The notes under the pieces: model-generated
The model's database searches: none
Seen by the model: only the letters and a program-made list of their open reading frames with translations
Told to the model about the DNA's origin: nothing
Shown: positions 51,859 through 59,836 of the stretch, piece by piece
Numbering within the stretch: the first letter of the stretch is position 1
Layout of the letters: every line of letters begins with the position of its first letter
NCBI GenBank assembly: GCA_020848995.1
Contig: JADLHA010000003.1
Location: 1-59,836, forward strand
Length of the DNA stretch: 59,836 nucleotides
Origin: Saprospiraceae bacterium
GTDB lineage: Bacteria; Bacteroidota; Bacteroidia; Chitinophagales; Saprospiraceae
Reading direction: 5' to 3'
Position numbers and translations under genes: made by a program

Positions 51859-54405
51859 ATGCACAAGTCGCTCGCATTGAGTTTATTTTTCCTGGCCTCC
51901 CTTTTTAAATCGGGCCTTGCCCAGTTGCTCGAGCCCGTGCACTGGAGCTACACCCTGAAGAACACCGGGGGACAACATTTCGAGTTGGTGCTTTCGGCAA
52001 GGATGGACCCCGGATGGGCCATATACAGCCAAAGCTCAGACCCCAACGCAGCGCAACCGACCGAGATCAGTTTCACCAGCGCCCCCCATTTTGACCGGGT
52101 GGGAGAGGTCGCGGAGCTGGGTAAGAAAAAGCAGGGGCCAGAACCTCTCTTTGACAACCTGATCGTTTCAAAGTACTACGACCGGGTGGATTTTGTGCAA
52201 AAACTCCTCATCCGGGACCCGGGGCAGCCCATTCGTGCTTCTGCCTACTTTATGAGTTGCGACGATTCCAAGTGCATCCCGCCCACGAGCGTGGAATTTG
52301 AAATCACCGCAGAAAAACCCCAGGGCAGTCAGATCATGGCGGGAACCGGAAGCCCATTGCAAATCCCCGGCGGTCCTTCCCTGTCCGAAGGCGGCATGGA
52401 GGGCGAGGAGACTGGACTGCTGGATCCGGTTCACCTGCGTTCAGAACTCAAGGAACTGGGAGACGGCGCCTATACCTTGATCGTACACGCCACCATCGAC
52501 CCGGGCTGGTACATCTATAGCCATTACATTCCCGAGGACGGCCCCATTCCCAGTGCTTTTGAATTTAACACATCAGACAGTTACCAACGCACCGGCGAGC
52601 TCGTCGAGGAGTCACAACACAAGATCGAGCAATTTGACGAGATCTTTGAAATGCAGCTCACCAAATACAAAACGCTCGTTCGTTTCAGCCAGGACATCCT
52701 CATTAAAGATCCCTCTGTTTCCGTAAGCGGATTCTTTACCTATCAGACCTGCGATGCAACGCGATGCCTTCCTCCAGCCAACGTGGCTTTTACCTTCGAG
52801 CCCGCATCCAGGAAATTTTCATTGGAGACTGAGTCGGGTCCCGCAGCATCTCCATCCGGAGACGGCACGAACATCGACCAGCTGATCCCCAAACTCGTCG
52901 ATACGCAAAAATCGCCTGCAGGCGATTGCGGCGAAGAGCGCCTGGAAGGAAAAAACCACTGGTGGACGTTTATTTTTGGATTTCTCGGCGGTCTGCTTGC
53001 GCTGCTCACTCCCTGCGTCTTCCCAATGATTCCGCTCACGGTGTCCTTTTTTACCAAAGACACCAAGCGCAAAGGCCTGCACAATGCCTTGATCTACGGA
53101 CTTTCCATTGTAGTGATCTACGTGGCCATTGGCTTGCTGATCACCGCAGTCTTTGGCGCCACGGCCCTCAACGAATTGTCGACGAACTGGATTGCCAATA
53201 CCCTGTTCTTTGTCATCTTCATCCTGTTTGCGTTTTCCTTTTTTGGGTATTACGAAATTACACTGCCCAGCAGCTGGGCGAATAAAAGCGACGCGCTTTC
53301 AGATTCCGGAGGCCTTCTCGGCATCTTTTTTATGGCTTTTACCCTTGCCATTGTCAGCTTTTCCTGTACGGGTCCTATCATCGGATCTGCGATTGTACAG
53401 TCAGCCAGCTCGAAGATGGGCCCCTTTGTCGTCATGTTGGGCTTTTCAACTGCACTGGCCATTCCCTTCGGCTTCTTTGCCGCATTTCCGGCCTTTCTCA
53501 ACTCGTTGCCGAAGTCTGGTTCATGGATGAACAGCGTCAAAGTCGTACTCGGTTTTCTGGAACTTGCCCTCGCATTTAAATTTCTCTCTGTGGCCGACAT
53601 GGTGCAGCATTGGGGCATTCTGGGGTACGAAGTCTTTATGGGTGCCTGGGTCCTCATCTTCGCCCTGATGACGCTCTACCTTTTTGGTCTTTTGAAATTT
53701 CCACACGACAGCCCCGTAAGACGCCTTTCCCCAATTCGTTGGGGCTTTGCCCTTGCGTCGCTTGCCGCAACGTTTTACCTCATCACCGGATTCACTTACA
53801 ACGATGAACTAAAAACGTACCGTTCCCTGAAACTGATGAGTGGACTTGCCCCACCTGCCTACTACAATTATTTTCTGTCTGAGCCTGAACTGGATGCATC
53901 TATCCGCGAGCGTTTCCCCTCGTTTTCCATGTGTGCAAACAACCTCAATTGCTTTAAAGACTATTACGAGGGTCTTGCGTATGCCAGGGAGGTCGACAAG
54001 CCCATGTTGCTAGATTTTACTGGATATGGGTGCGTTAACTGCCGCAAAACAGAAGAGCACATCTGGGTAGATCCGAGTGTGCGTTCAAAAATTTCCAACG
54101 ACTATGTGTTGGTCTCGCTATATGTAGATGACCGGGCACCTCTTCCTCAAGAGCTCTTTTCATCGGCCCGGAATACCCCTTTGCGAAATGTGGGCAACAA
54201 GTGGGCAGATTTTCAAATTGTCAACTTCAACCAAAACAGCCAGCCGCTCTACGTACTCGTTAGTCCGGACGAACAAGTGTTAGCCAAACCCCGTGGATAC
54301 CGCGAAGGCGTTGAATCTTACGCATCGTTTCTCGAGTGCGGTCTGGAAGCATTCCGGAAAGTGCGTACTTCAGGAGAAGGCCATGGGCTGGGCTCGATCC
54401 ATTAA
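51859..54405 (+). CDS. DsbD-like thiol:disulfide interchange protein with two N-terminal domains
   Basis: 848 residues that carry reducing equivalents from the cytoplasm to periplasmic thiols. A signal peptide (about 1-21) is followed by two related DsbD alpha-type domains. The first (about 25-155) has the Cys pair MSCDDSKCIPP and the second (about 190-320) QTCDATRCLPP. The membrane domain (about 365-650, eight helices) has the two key Cys in LTPCVFPMIPL and FSCTGPIIGS. The C-terminal thioredoxin-like domain (about 690-830) has the active site YGCVNCRKTEEH. The duplicated N-terminal domain is unusual. A regulated promoter lies upstream. Confidence 0.9.
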   Translation: MHKSLALSLFFLASLFKSGLAQLLEPVHWSYTLKNTGGQHFELVLSARMDPGWAIYSQSSDPNAAQPTEISFTSAPHFDRVGEVAELGKKKQGPEPLFDNLIVSKYYDRVDFVQKLLIRDPGQPIRASAYFMSCDDSKCIPPTSVEFEITAEKPQGSQIMAGTGSPLQIPGGPSLSEGGMEGEETGLLDPVHLRSELKELGDGAYTLIVHATIDPGWYIYSHYIPEDGPIPSAFEFNTSDSYQRTGELVEESQHKIEQFDEIFEMQLTKYKTLVRFSQDILIKDPSVSVSGFFTYQTCDATRCLPPANVAFTFEPASRKFSLETESGPAASPSGDGTNIDQLIPKLVDTQKSPAGDCGEERLEGKNHWWTFIFGFLGGLLALLTPCVFPMIPLTVSFFTKDTKRKGLHNALIYGLSIVVIYVAIGLLITAVFGATALNELSTNWIANTLFFVIFILFAFSFFGYYEITLPSSWANKSDALSDSGGLLGIFFMAFTLAIVSFSCTGPIIGSAIVQSASSKMGPFVVMLGFSTALAIPFGFFAAFPAFLNSLPKSGSWMNSVKVVLGFLELALAFKFLSVADMVQHWGILGYEVFMGAWVLIFALMTLYLFGLLKFPHDSPVRRLSPIRWGFALASLAATFYLITGFTYNDELKTYRSLKLMSGLAPPAYYNYFLSEPELDASIRERFPSFSMCANNLNCFKDYYEGLAYAREVDKPMLLDFTGYGCVNCRKTEEHIWVDPSVRSKISNDYVLVSLYVDDRAPLPQELFSSARNTPLRNVGNKWADFQIVNFNQNSQPLYVLVSPDEQVLAKPRGYREGVESYASFLECGLEAFRKVRTSGEGHGLGSIH

Positions 54406-54431
54406 GGGGACGCGCTTCTTTAGCCCCCCAA

Positions 54432-55205
54432 TCAAATGGTGTGCACGCTTTTGGCGTACATACGCTTTAGGCGTTGCAGAAAAGGAGATGCAAAAATAAA
54501 GGATTCCAGGGTTTCGTTGGTGCTGGTAAGCACTTCCCCTTTAGATCCCGTCCATGCAAGCTGCCCTTCATGGAGCAGGAAAATGTGATCGCCGATTTCC
54601 ATGACGCTGTTCATATCATGGGTATTGATGATGGTGATGATCTTATCGTCCCGCGTGATTGAATAAATGAGTTCGTCGATGAGAATGGCCGTTTTCGGAT
54701 CGAGACCCGAATTGGGTTCGTCGCAAAACAGGTAATTCGGTTTGAGTACAATGGCTCGTGCGATCCCGACGCGCTTTTGCATACCCCCGGAAAGTTCGGA
54801 AGGGTATTTTTTGTTATTACCCGCCAGGTTAACGCGCTCCAGGCAATAATCTACGCGTTTGTTTTTTTCCCCCCGGGTCATTTTTGAAAACATATCGAGC
54901 GGAAACCTTATGTTGTCTTCTACCGTCATGGAATCGAAAAGAGCCGATCCCTGGAATAGCATTCCAATTTGCATGCGCAGCTCCCGGAGCTGCTGTTTGT
55001 CAAGGTCAAACAAGCTGGTATCGCCAAACCATACTTTACCAGAAGTTGGCTTCAGCAGTCCGATAAGAATTTTGAGGAAAACGGTTTTGCCCGCTCCGGA
55101 ACGGCCGATGATGAGGTTGGCCTTTCCGGCTTCGAAAGAGCAACTCACATCGCTGAGGACGACCTGGCCGCTAAAATCCTTGAAGATGTTTTCTGCCCGG
55201 ATCAT
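54432..55205 (-). CDS. MlaF-like ABC transporter ATP-binding protein
   Basis: 257 residues. Walker A is IIGRSGAGKTVFLK, the signature LSGGMQKRVGIARA, and Walker B YLFCDEPNSGLDP. These match the ATPase of MCE/Mla lipid-transport systems, which move phospholipids between the membranes. It overlaps the permease gene by 4 bp. The MCE substrate-binding protein is not in the window. Confidence 0.9.
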   Translation of the reverse strand: MIRAENIFKDFSGQVVLSDVSCSFEAGKANLIIGRSGAGKTVFLKILIGLLKPTSGKVWFGDTSLFDLDKQQLRELRMQIGMLFQGSALFDSMTVEDNIRFPLDMFSKMTRGEKNKRVDYCLERVNLAGNNKKYPSELSGGMQKRVGIARAIVLKPNYLFCDEPNSGLDPKTAILIDELIYSITRDDKIITIINTHDMNSVMEIGDHIFLLHEGQLAWTGSKGEVLTSTNETLESFIFASPFLQRLKRMYAKSVHTI

Positions 55206-55945
55206 GACGTCATTATCATGGCTATGATGTAATCCGACAACAGGATGAGTATATTCGAAAATACAACTGCGCGGGTACTGGCGTCGCCGAGTTCAATGCT
55301 GCCTCCCTTTACGAAATACCCCTGGTAGCAGGATACGGTGGTGAGGATGAATGCAAATACAAATGCCTTGACGAACATCATCCAGACGTTGTAGGGTTCA
55401 AAAAAGGAGCGAAGCCCCTGGATGTATTCGCCGTGGGAGAACCATCCCGTGGGTACCACAGCCGTGTAGCCTCCAATGATGCTGATAAAGGCCCCGATGC
55501 ATACGAGCATGGGAACGACGACCAGGGCAGCGATGAGTTTAGGTTGGACGAGGTATGCGGCTGTATTGACCCCCATGATCTCCATTGCGTCGATGTGTTC
55601 CTTTTGGCGCATTCCGCCAAGCTCGGTAGCCAGGTTGGAACCAACTTTGCCGGCAAGCAACATGCAGGAAAAAGTTGGCGCCAATTCGATAATGGTCATG
55701 TCGCGCACGACGTAGCCGACGTAATAGCGGGGAATGATGGACCCTTCCATCTGGTAGGCAAATTGCACTGCGGTAACCGCACCGATGAAAATGGAGATGA
55801 CCCCAATGATGATCAGCGAACCGATCCCGATGTTGTTCATCTGGCGCAAGGTCTCTTTCCAGTACATACCCACGCGTTCGGGTTTGCGGAATGCCTGGCC
55901 AAGCCAGAGGACGTAGCGACCAAAATGGTAGAGTAATTTCGTCAT
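55202..55945 (-). CDS. MlaE-like ABC transporter permease
   Basis: 247 residues with about five or six helices, matching the MlaE/YrbE permease family: ITAVQFAYQMEGSIIPRYYVG, APTFSCMLLAGKVGSNLATELGGMR and EIMGVNTAAYLVQP. It forms the membrane part of a phospholipid transporter with the MlaF-like gene downstream. It overlaps the end of the aldehyde dehydrogenase by 4 bp. Confidence 0.92.
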   Translation of the reverse strand: MTKLLYHFGRYVLWLGQAFRKPERVGMYWKETLRQMNNIGIGSLIIIGVISIFIGAVTAVQFAYQMEGSIIPRYYVGYVVRDMTIIELAPTFSCMLLAGKVGSNLATELGGMRQKEHIDAMEIMGVNTAAYLVQPKLIAALVVVPMLVCIGAFISIIGGYTAVVPTGWFSHGEYIQGLRSFFEPYNVWMMFVKAFVFAFILTTVSCYQGYFVKGGSIELGDASTRAVVFSNILILLSDYIIAMIMTS

Positions 55946-57381
55946 GCGTTTCGAGGGCCGAAATTAATACATACATTTTTCGGCTCAGTAAAAAATCGCA
56001 TGGCTTCCCAGCCCCCTTCCCGCCCGGTTCCCGAATGCTTGACTCCGCCGAAGGGCGTTCGCAGGTCGCGAAGCAGCCAGGTGTTGACCCAGACGATGCC
56101 CGTCTGCAGTGCTGATGCCATTCTGTGGGCGCGCGAGAGATTTTCTGTCCACAGCGTGGCTGCGAGGCCGTAGGTGCTGTGGTTTGCAAGTTCCAGGGCT
56201 TCCTCTTCGGTGGCGAAAGGCTGCAGGGTAGCCACGGGACCAAAAATTTCCTCGAGGTTACAGGCGGACTCCGGTCCGAGCCCTTCGATCAGGGTGGGGG
56301 GGTAAAATGCACCTGCCCCTGGCATACGACTTCCCCCGCACAGGATGTTTCCTCCTTCCAGGCGGGCCCGCTCGACGTAGCCATGAACTTTTTGCAAATG
56401 CGCTTCAGAGATCAGAGCGCCCAAACGGGTTGCAGGATCCAGTGGATCTGCAGGTTGCAATTTAGCCAGTGCTTCCACCAGGTCTGCTGCCAGACGCTCG
56501 TAGAGGGACTGCTCCACGAAGATCCGGCTACCGCACAAACAGATCTGTCCGGAATTGGAAAAGGCCAGTCGCTCAATTTCGCGAAGGGTGCGCGGATAAT
56601 CGCAATCGGCAAAAACGATGCAGGGGTTTTTTCCTCCCAGTTCAAGACTGGTTTTTTTAAAGGCGGGCGCAGCCCGCGAAGCAATGCGGGCACCCGTAAG
56701 CGTGCCCCCCGTAAATGAAATGGCCTTGACCTCGGGATGGTCTACGATGGCTTCCCCAATTTCTGGGCCCAGCCCCTGCAGAACGGACAAAACCCCCGGG
56801 GGCAGCCCAGCTTCATTGCAGACCTCCCCAAGCATGGCAGCCGTTACCGGGCTCCATTCTGAAGGCTTTGCAACGACGCAGTTGCCAGCAGCCAGAGCCG
56901 GTGCAATTTTCCAGCTCATCAGGTATAGTGGAAGGTTCCAAGGAGCGATGCAGCCCACGATGCCGACCGGTTGCCGCAGAGTGTAATTGATGGCCCTGCC
57001 AGGCATCTCGTGTGCCTCCGAAGCAAATTGCGTAGCCGCTGCTGCGAAAAAACGAAAATTGGCAGCCGCCCTTGGTATGTCAACACTCCGGGAAAAAGCG
57101 ATTGGCTTACCGGTATCGAGGGTCTCTGCCAAAGCAAATTCCTCACCCCTGCGTGCAATGCCCCCGGCAATGGCATAGAGGATCTCTGCGCGGGCTTCAG
57201 GTGTGGTCCTGCTCCAGGAGCGAAAGGCATCTTGCGCCTGGTCGACTGCCAATTGGAGGTCAGCAGCATCGCTCCGGGCAATGTGAGCCACCAGTTTGCC
57301 ATTTGCCGGGTTGATGTCTTCAAAATACCGTCCTCCCACCGCAGGCCGGTAGCTTCCACCCATAAAATTGTCCCATTTCAT
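55942..57381 (-). CDS. Aldehyde dehydrogenase family protein
   Basis: 479 residues. The catalytic Cys is in FSNSGQICLCGSR, the general-base Glu in SLELGGKNP, the NAD-binding segment reads FTGGTLTG, and PWNLPLYLMSWKIAPALAAG is intact. It resembles the 2-hydroxymuconate or 2-aminomuconate semialdehyde dehydrogenase group (ALDH8-like), but the substrate cannot be set from sequence. Its stop overlaps the MlaE-like start (ATGA), so the three genes are one operon, an unusual pairing. Confidence 0.9.
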   Translation of the reverse strand: MKWDNFMGGSYRPAVGGRYFEDINPANGKLVAHIARSDAADLQLAVDQAQDAFRSWSRTTPEARAEILYAIAGGIARRGEEFALAETLDTGKPIAFSRSVDIPRAAANFRFFAAAATQFASEAHEMPGRAINYTLRQPVGIVGCIAPWNLPLYLMSWKIAPALAAGNCVVAKPSEWSPVTAAMLGEVCNEAGLPPGVLSVLQGLGPEIGEAIVDHPEVKAISFTGGTLTGARIASRAAPAFKKTSLELGGKNPCIVFADCDYPRTLREIERLAFSNSGQICLCGSRIFVEQSLYERLAADLVEALAKLQPADPLDPATRLGALISEAHLQKVHGYVERARLEGGNILCGGSRMPGAGAFYPPTLIEGLGPESACNLEEIFGPVATLQPFATEEEALELANHSTYGLAATLWTENLSRAHRMASALQTGIVWVNTWLLRDLRTPFGGVKHSGTGREGGWEAMRFFTEPKNVCINFGPRNA

Positions 57382-57659
57382 GTCTGTTGCGAAGATAATC
57401 GAGAATAATCCTGTCTACAGCAGACTTCGACGAAATTCCCCCTTCTATTGTACTAACCCAATGCTAACCGACATGGCGTCATAGGAGGCATTACGTAGTG
57501 TCGGATTTTTAGCGAAAAATTCAATCGAAGAACTGCACTTGAACCAACCTCCAAACTGTCATACGAAGCACAGCACCCTCCAATACGCAAAACCGCTGTT
57601 ACCACCAGTACTTGTCAGTATTACAGCCCAAATATCACATTCTTCATGAGAATCATACC

Positions 57660-58646
57660 TCATACTCTCGTCAGTTGTTTTAAACGGCCTTGAAACAACT
57701 GGAAATAATTCCTTTTAGAGGTACCATTTAGAAAAGAAGCAGCTACCAATTTTTTAACTAAATCTGATTTGGAAATCATCAATGCCATAATTCCCTGAAA
57801 AGTCTTTTCGCTGATTTCTGCCTTCTCTGCCAGTTTGGCAAATTGCAAGCCGATTTTGCCTTGGGCCAGATTTACAGGCAATAGACCATCATCTAATGCA
57901 AAGTCCTTATCTTCAATATGGATACGGCTATTTAGCAAGTCATAAGCCGGGCTCAGTCGATAATCTCCAAAAGGTGTTTCTATTATTGAGAAATTTTTAA
58001 AGTGTGCATCTCCATTTGAAAAAAGATAATTAAAGACAAGTATTTTTAAAAGTTTTGGCGCATCTATCTTATAAGTTGCTAAATATTGTTGCATTAATTC
58101 AAATATTTCTAAATAATTCCCGAGATACTTGTAATGTTCTCCATGAGTTTGTGGGGTTCTTTTTGCCAAGGAAGCAAAGTCTTCTTGAGCTAATTTTGAG
58201 CCATACTCTTTTACATCAAATCTTTTGGTTATATATGCAGGAGAACCATCTTTAAAAAATATCAATGCATTTTCTGCAGTCTCTATTCCATAAACCTGAC
58301 GGGCAATTTGCATGGTTAAATGCTCATTAGCAGGCATTTGATCAGGTTTTTTACCGGCACCTGGTATTGGTTTCAAAATATAAGTGCCTTGTTCATTTTC
58401 ATTAATAAGCCTTAACTTGTTTTTGTCAAGCAACACAGAATATTTTTCTTGTACACCTGATATCGACGTACGTTTCTGATTTTCTTCATACAGCTGATGA
58501 GTTTCTGGGTTGGATGCTGGAGAATCGTAAAGCAAAACATGATGCACCTTCTTGCCCTGAAAAACTCTATTCAAAGCTGTTCTGCTATACGTATCAAAAC
58601 CTTCAGACAATGTACCGGGACAATATTTAATTTCTGGTAAACTCAT
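57660..58646 (-). CDS. hipT: HipT-type serine/threonine kinase toxin
   Basis: 328 residues corresponding to the kinase part of HipA without its N-terminal subdomain. The Gly-rich loop contains the SIS motif (S61 and S63 in TSISGVQEK), the site of autophosphorylation in E. coli HipT. The catalytic loop is NGDAHFKN (D213) and the metal-binding region SPAYDLL (D236). In the O127 strain, HipT phosphorylates tryptophanyl-tRNA synthetase and is held inactive by HipS. The ATG overlaps the hipS stop by one base (TAATG). The region is more A+T-rich than its neighbours, consistent with transfer. Confidence 0.88.
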   Translation of the reverse strand: MSLPEIKYCPGTLSEGFDTYSRTALNRVFQGKKVHHVLLYDSPASNPETHQLYEENQKRTSISGVQEKYSVLLDKNKLRLINENEQGTYILKPIPGAGKKPDQMPANEHLTMQIARQVYGIETAENALIFFKDGSPAYITKRFDVKEYGSKLAQEDFASLAKRTPQTHGEHYKYLGNYLEIFELMQQYLATYKIDAPKLLKILVFNYLFSNGDAHFKNFSIIETPFGDYRLSPAYDLLNSRIHIEDKDFALDDGLLPVNLAQGKIGLQFAKLAEKAEISEKTFQGIMALMISKSDLVKKLVAASFLNGTSKRNYFQLFQGRLKQLTRV

Positions 58647-58972
58647 TAATTTTCCAGTTTAACAATTCTAACGGCACCTATGCAGTCATTTTTTGCAGTA
58701 GTTATCAGTAATCCGAAATAGTCCTCTCTGTCGATTCTATTTAGTTTGCATACCACTTGTTTATTAGAACCTTCTGGGAGCATGTTGTAAAAAAATGGAA
58801 ACAGGTATTTAGAATGAAATTCTTTTCCGGTTTTAGGTAAAGTCAGACTGATGCTTTGCCTATCTTTATTAGCGACCCAATCTTCATGATAACGAAATGA
58901 AAACGAGCCATCATCGTGTTGGATCAAGATACCCGCTTCTTCATTCTTGAAAAAAACTTTGGCTTTTCTCAT
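58646..58972 (-). CDS. hipS: HipS-like small antitoxin (HipA N-terminal subdomain)
   Basis: 108 residues that correspond to the N-terminal subdomain of HipA (KAKVFFKNEEAGIL-like RKAKVFFKNEEAGILIQHDD, then LPEGSNKQVV). In the HipBST system this separate protein is the antitoxin that blocks the kinase. It overlaps the hipB stop by 4 bp and the hipT start by 1 bp, so the three are coupled. A split HipA of this form is common in Bacteroidota. Confidence 0.82.
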   Translation of the reverse strand: MRKAKVFFKNEEAGILIQHDDGSFSFRYHEDWVANKDRQSISLTLPKTGKEFHSKYLFPFFYNMLPEGSNKQVVCKLNRIDREDYFGLLITTAKNDCIGAVRIVKLEN

Positions 58973-59187
58973 TTAGTATGCGTTACATTTTTGATTTTTA
59001 GGCAAACCTCCATGCCCAACACATCAGATATCTTATGCAATGTTAACAGCGTAGGATTTCCCTTTCCGCTTTCAAACTGTTTTAAAGTTCTCAATCCAAC
59101 TCCTGATAGTTCTGCCAAGCCCTTCTGTGTTACTTGTAGAGCTTCCCTACGTTCTTTTATAGTTTCTATTAATTCTTTAAAGTGCAT
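58969..59187 (-). CDS. hipB: HipB-like XRE-family DNA-binding protein
   Basis: 72 residues with a helix-turn-helix of the Cro/XRE type (VTQKGLAELSGVGLRTLKQF and NPTLLTLHKISDVLG). HipB dimers bind palindromes on their own promoter and repress the operon. A fitting palindrome covers the -7 box just upstream. Confidence 0.88.
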   Translation of the reverse strand: MHFKELIETIKERREALQVTQKGLAELSGVGLRTLKQFESGKGNPTLLTLHKISDVLGMEVCLKIKNVTHTK

Positions 59188-59192
59188 TATAA

Positions 59193-59236
59193 AGCATTAT
59201 TTCGCGCAAATATAATGCTAATTTATATAATTTCAA
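59193..59236 (-). promoter_or_regulatory. hipBST promoter with HipB operator
   Basis: The -7 box TATATTTG lies at 59207-59214 on the minus strand, with TTG at 59234-59236 (19-bp spacer). A perfect inverted repeat AGCATTAT (59193-59200) and ATAATGCT (59212-59219) brackets the -7 box, and a further copy of GCATTAT starts at 59184. This is the expected layout of an autorepressed toxin-antitoxin promoter. Confidence 0.65.
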
Positions 59237-59300
59237 TAAAATGAGTACTAAAGCGCACTTTTTTTTTACATATCACAATTTTTCTTAGACAATTACAATA

Positions 59301-59324
59301 AATAGTGTATCTTAAAGCACTATT
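59301..59324. promoter_or_regulatory. Upstream inverted repeat near hipB
   Basis: AATAGTG (59301-59307) and CACTATT (59318-59324) form an inverted repeat about 115 bp upstream of the hipB start. It might be a second operator or part of the accessory boundary. Confidence 0.35.
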
Positions 59325-59367
59325 ATTAAAGTATTAGCATTTGTCTCTGCGTTCAAGTATTGCTGGT

Positions 59368-59575
59368 AACGGCCTGGCGGATAAGGCGAGTTGCAAGATG
59401 CTTGCATCGTTGTAACGGGAGCCTTTAGCCACAATTCGTTTTATCCGCCTGTTGGCGAATAGTGCCGAAGGCACGAAAAACGAATTAGGCGTACTGCCAG
59501 GCCGTTGGCGAAAATAGCAGAAGTAAAGTCCGCAAAGCGGACGATTCTGCGTGCCGAAGGCATTTTCGCCAACGG
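59368..59575. repeat. Nested inverted-repeat array
   Basis: Several perfect inverted repeats are stacked: AACGGCCTGGC 59368-59378 with 59496-59506; GGCGGATAA 59376-59384 with 59441-59449; AATTCGTTTT 59433-59442 with 59477-59486; and CCGTTGGCGAAAAT 59502-59515 with 59562-59575. Hairpins GATGC/GCATC, GTGCC/GGCAC and GTCCGC/GCGGAC (59529-59543) lie inside. No gene is visible. It could be an element end, a folded recombination site, or an RNA. Confidence 0.7.
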
Positions 59576-59578
59576 TGT

Positions 59579-59686
59579 AGTATTGACGACGTGCCACCAA
59601 TTGAGTGATGCCAAGAGTGGAAATTTTTTTAAATTTATGCCAAACTTGAAAAATTACAGTTCTTAGGTGGCATGATCGTCAATACT
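59579..59686. repeat. 108-bp element with 20-bp inverted ends
   Basis: AGTATTGACGACGTGCCACC (59579-59598) is matched on the opposite strand by 59666-59686, with one mismatch and one indel. The A+T-rich interior has a T run and no open frame. The rest to 59836 is A+T-rich and shows no gene. Confidence 0.65.
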
Positions 59687-59836
59687 GTGTTAAATCCAGT
59701 TTCATTTCCGCTCCATTCTTAATATATAATCCATTATCTTCTTAGATATGCTTATTTTTTACATCAATTAACTTTAATGAATTGAGACTTTAAAATTTTA
59801 TTATCTGTTATGAATTGAATACTATAATATCCATTA

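Noticed and set aside
52667-52684. Palindrome copy in the dsbD-like gene
   Set aside because: 12 of 16 matches with poor left-arm symmetry; kept only as a weak copy.
59368-59575. Integron attC site with cassette hipBST
   Set aside because: The RYYYAAC/GTTRRRY core is not matched, and no similar site is seen beyond hipT.

Overview
The window looks like a chromosomal segment of a Bacteroidota bacterium, probably class Saprospiria. The signs are several secreted proteins with C-terminal type IX secretion sorting domains, promoters of the TAnnTTTG (-7) type rather than sigma-70 boxes, almost no Shine-Dalgarno sequences, a Bacteroidota-type ParC, a RicT with a Cys-rich N-terminus, and a NuoG without its large molybdopterin-like domain. 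The genus is inference.

Layout. 1-3.6 kb: a large RCC1/DUF11 repeat surface protein, cut by the window edge, and a secreted His-rich protein. 4.5-8.4 kb: lpdA, ricT and holB on the minus strand. 8.5-9.5 kb: two small membrane or envelope proteins. 9.7-22.6 kb: a complete 14-gene complex I operon, nuoA to nuoN, on the minus strand, with a recognisable promoter before nuoA. 22.7-29.7 kb: a QueD-like enzyme, a T9SS protein, an FAD oxidoreductase paired with a polyferredoxin membrane protein, a VIT-domain T9SS protein and a lipoprotein. 29.7-34.6 kb: tadA, guaB, a VOC protein, tRNA-Leu(CAG) and metG. 34.6-39.6 kb: two divergent T9SS surface proteins. 39.6-45.5 kb: fumC, a single M16 protease and parC. 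45.6-51.8 kb: a MITE-like inverted-repeat element, two small secreted proteins, tsaE, ald, a polyprenyl synthase, a DUF6427-like membrane protein and purQ. 51.9-57.4 kb: a DsbD-like thiol transporter and an operon of an aldehyde dehydrogenase with MlaE/MlaF-type lipid-transport subunits. 57.7-59.8 kb: an A+T-rich accessory block with a tripartite hipB-hipS-hipT toxin-antitoxin operon and a set of nested inverted repeats.

Most of the window is housekeeping: respiration (complex I, fumarase, lipoamide dehydrogenase), translation (MetRS, TadA, tRNA-Leu, TsaE), DNA replication and topology (delta prime, ParC) and purine synthesis (GuaB, PurQ). The accessory signals are the HipBST operon with a palindrome on its promoter, the hairpin-rich end of the window, the element inserted just upstream of parC, and the surface proteins.

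The least expected signal is a recurring 18-bp palindrome, consensus AACTAACGNNCGTTAGTT. It occurs in at least seven good copies, both between genes and inside coding sequences, and four of the in-gene copies sit in the same reading frame. A second DNA-level signal is a TTAA array phased at about 11 bp upstream of the dsbD-like gene. No described function is claimed for either.
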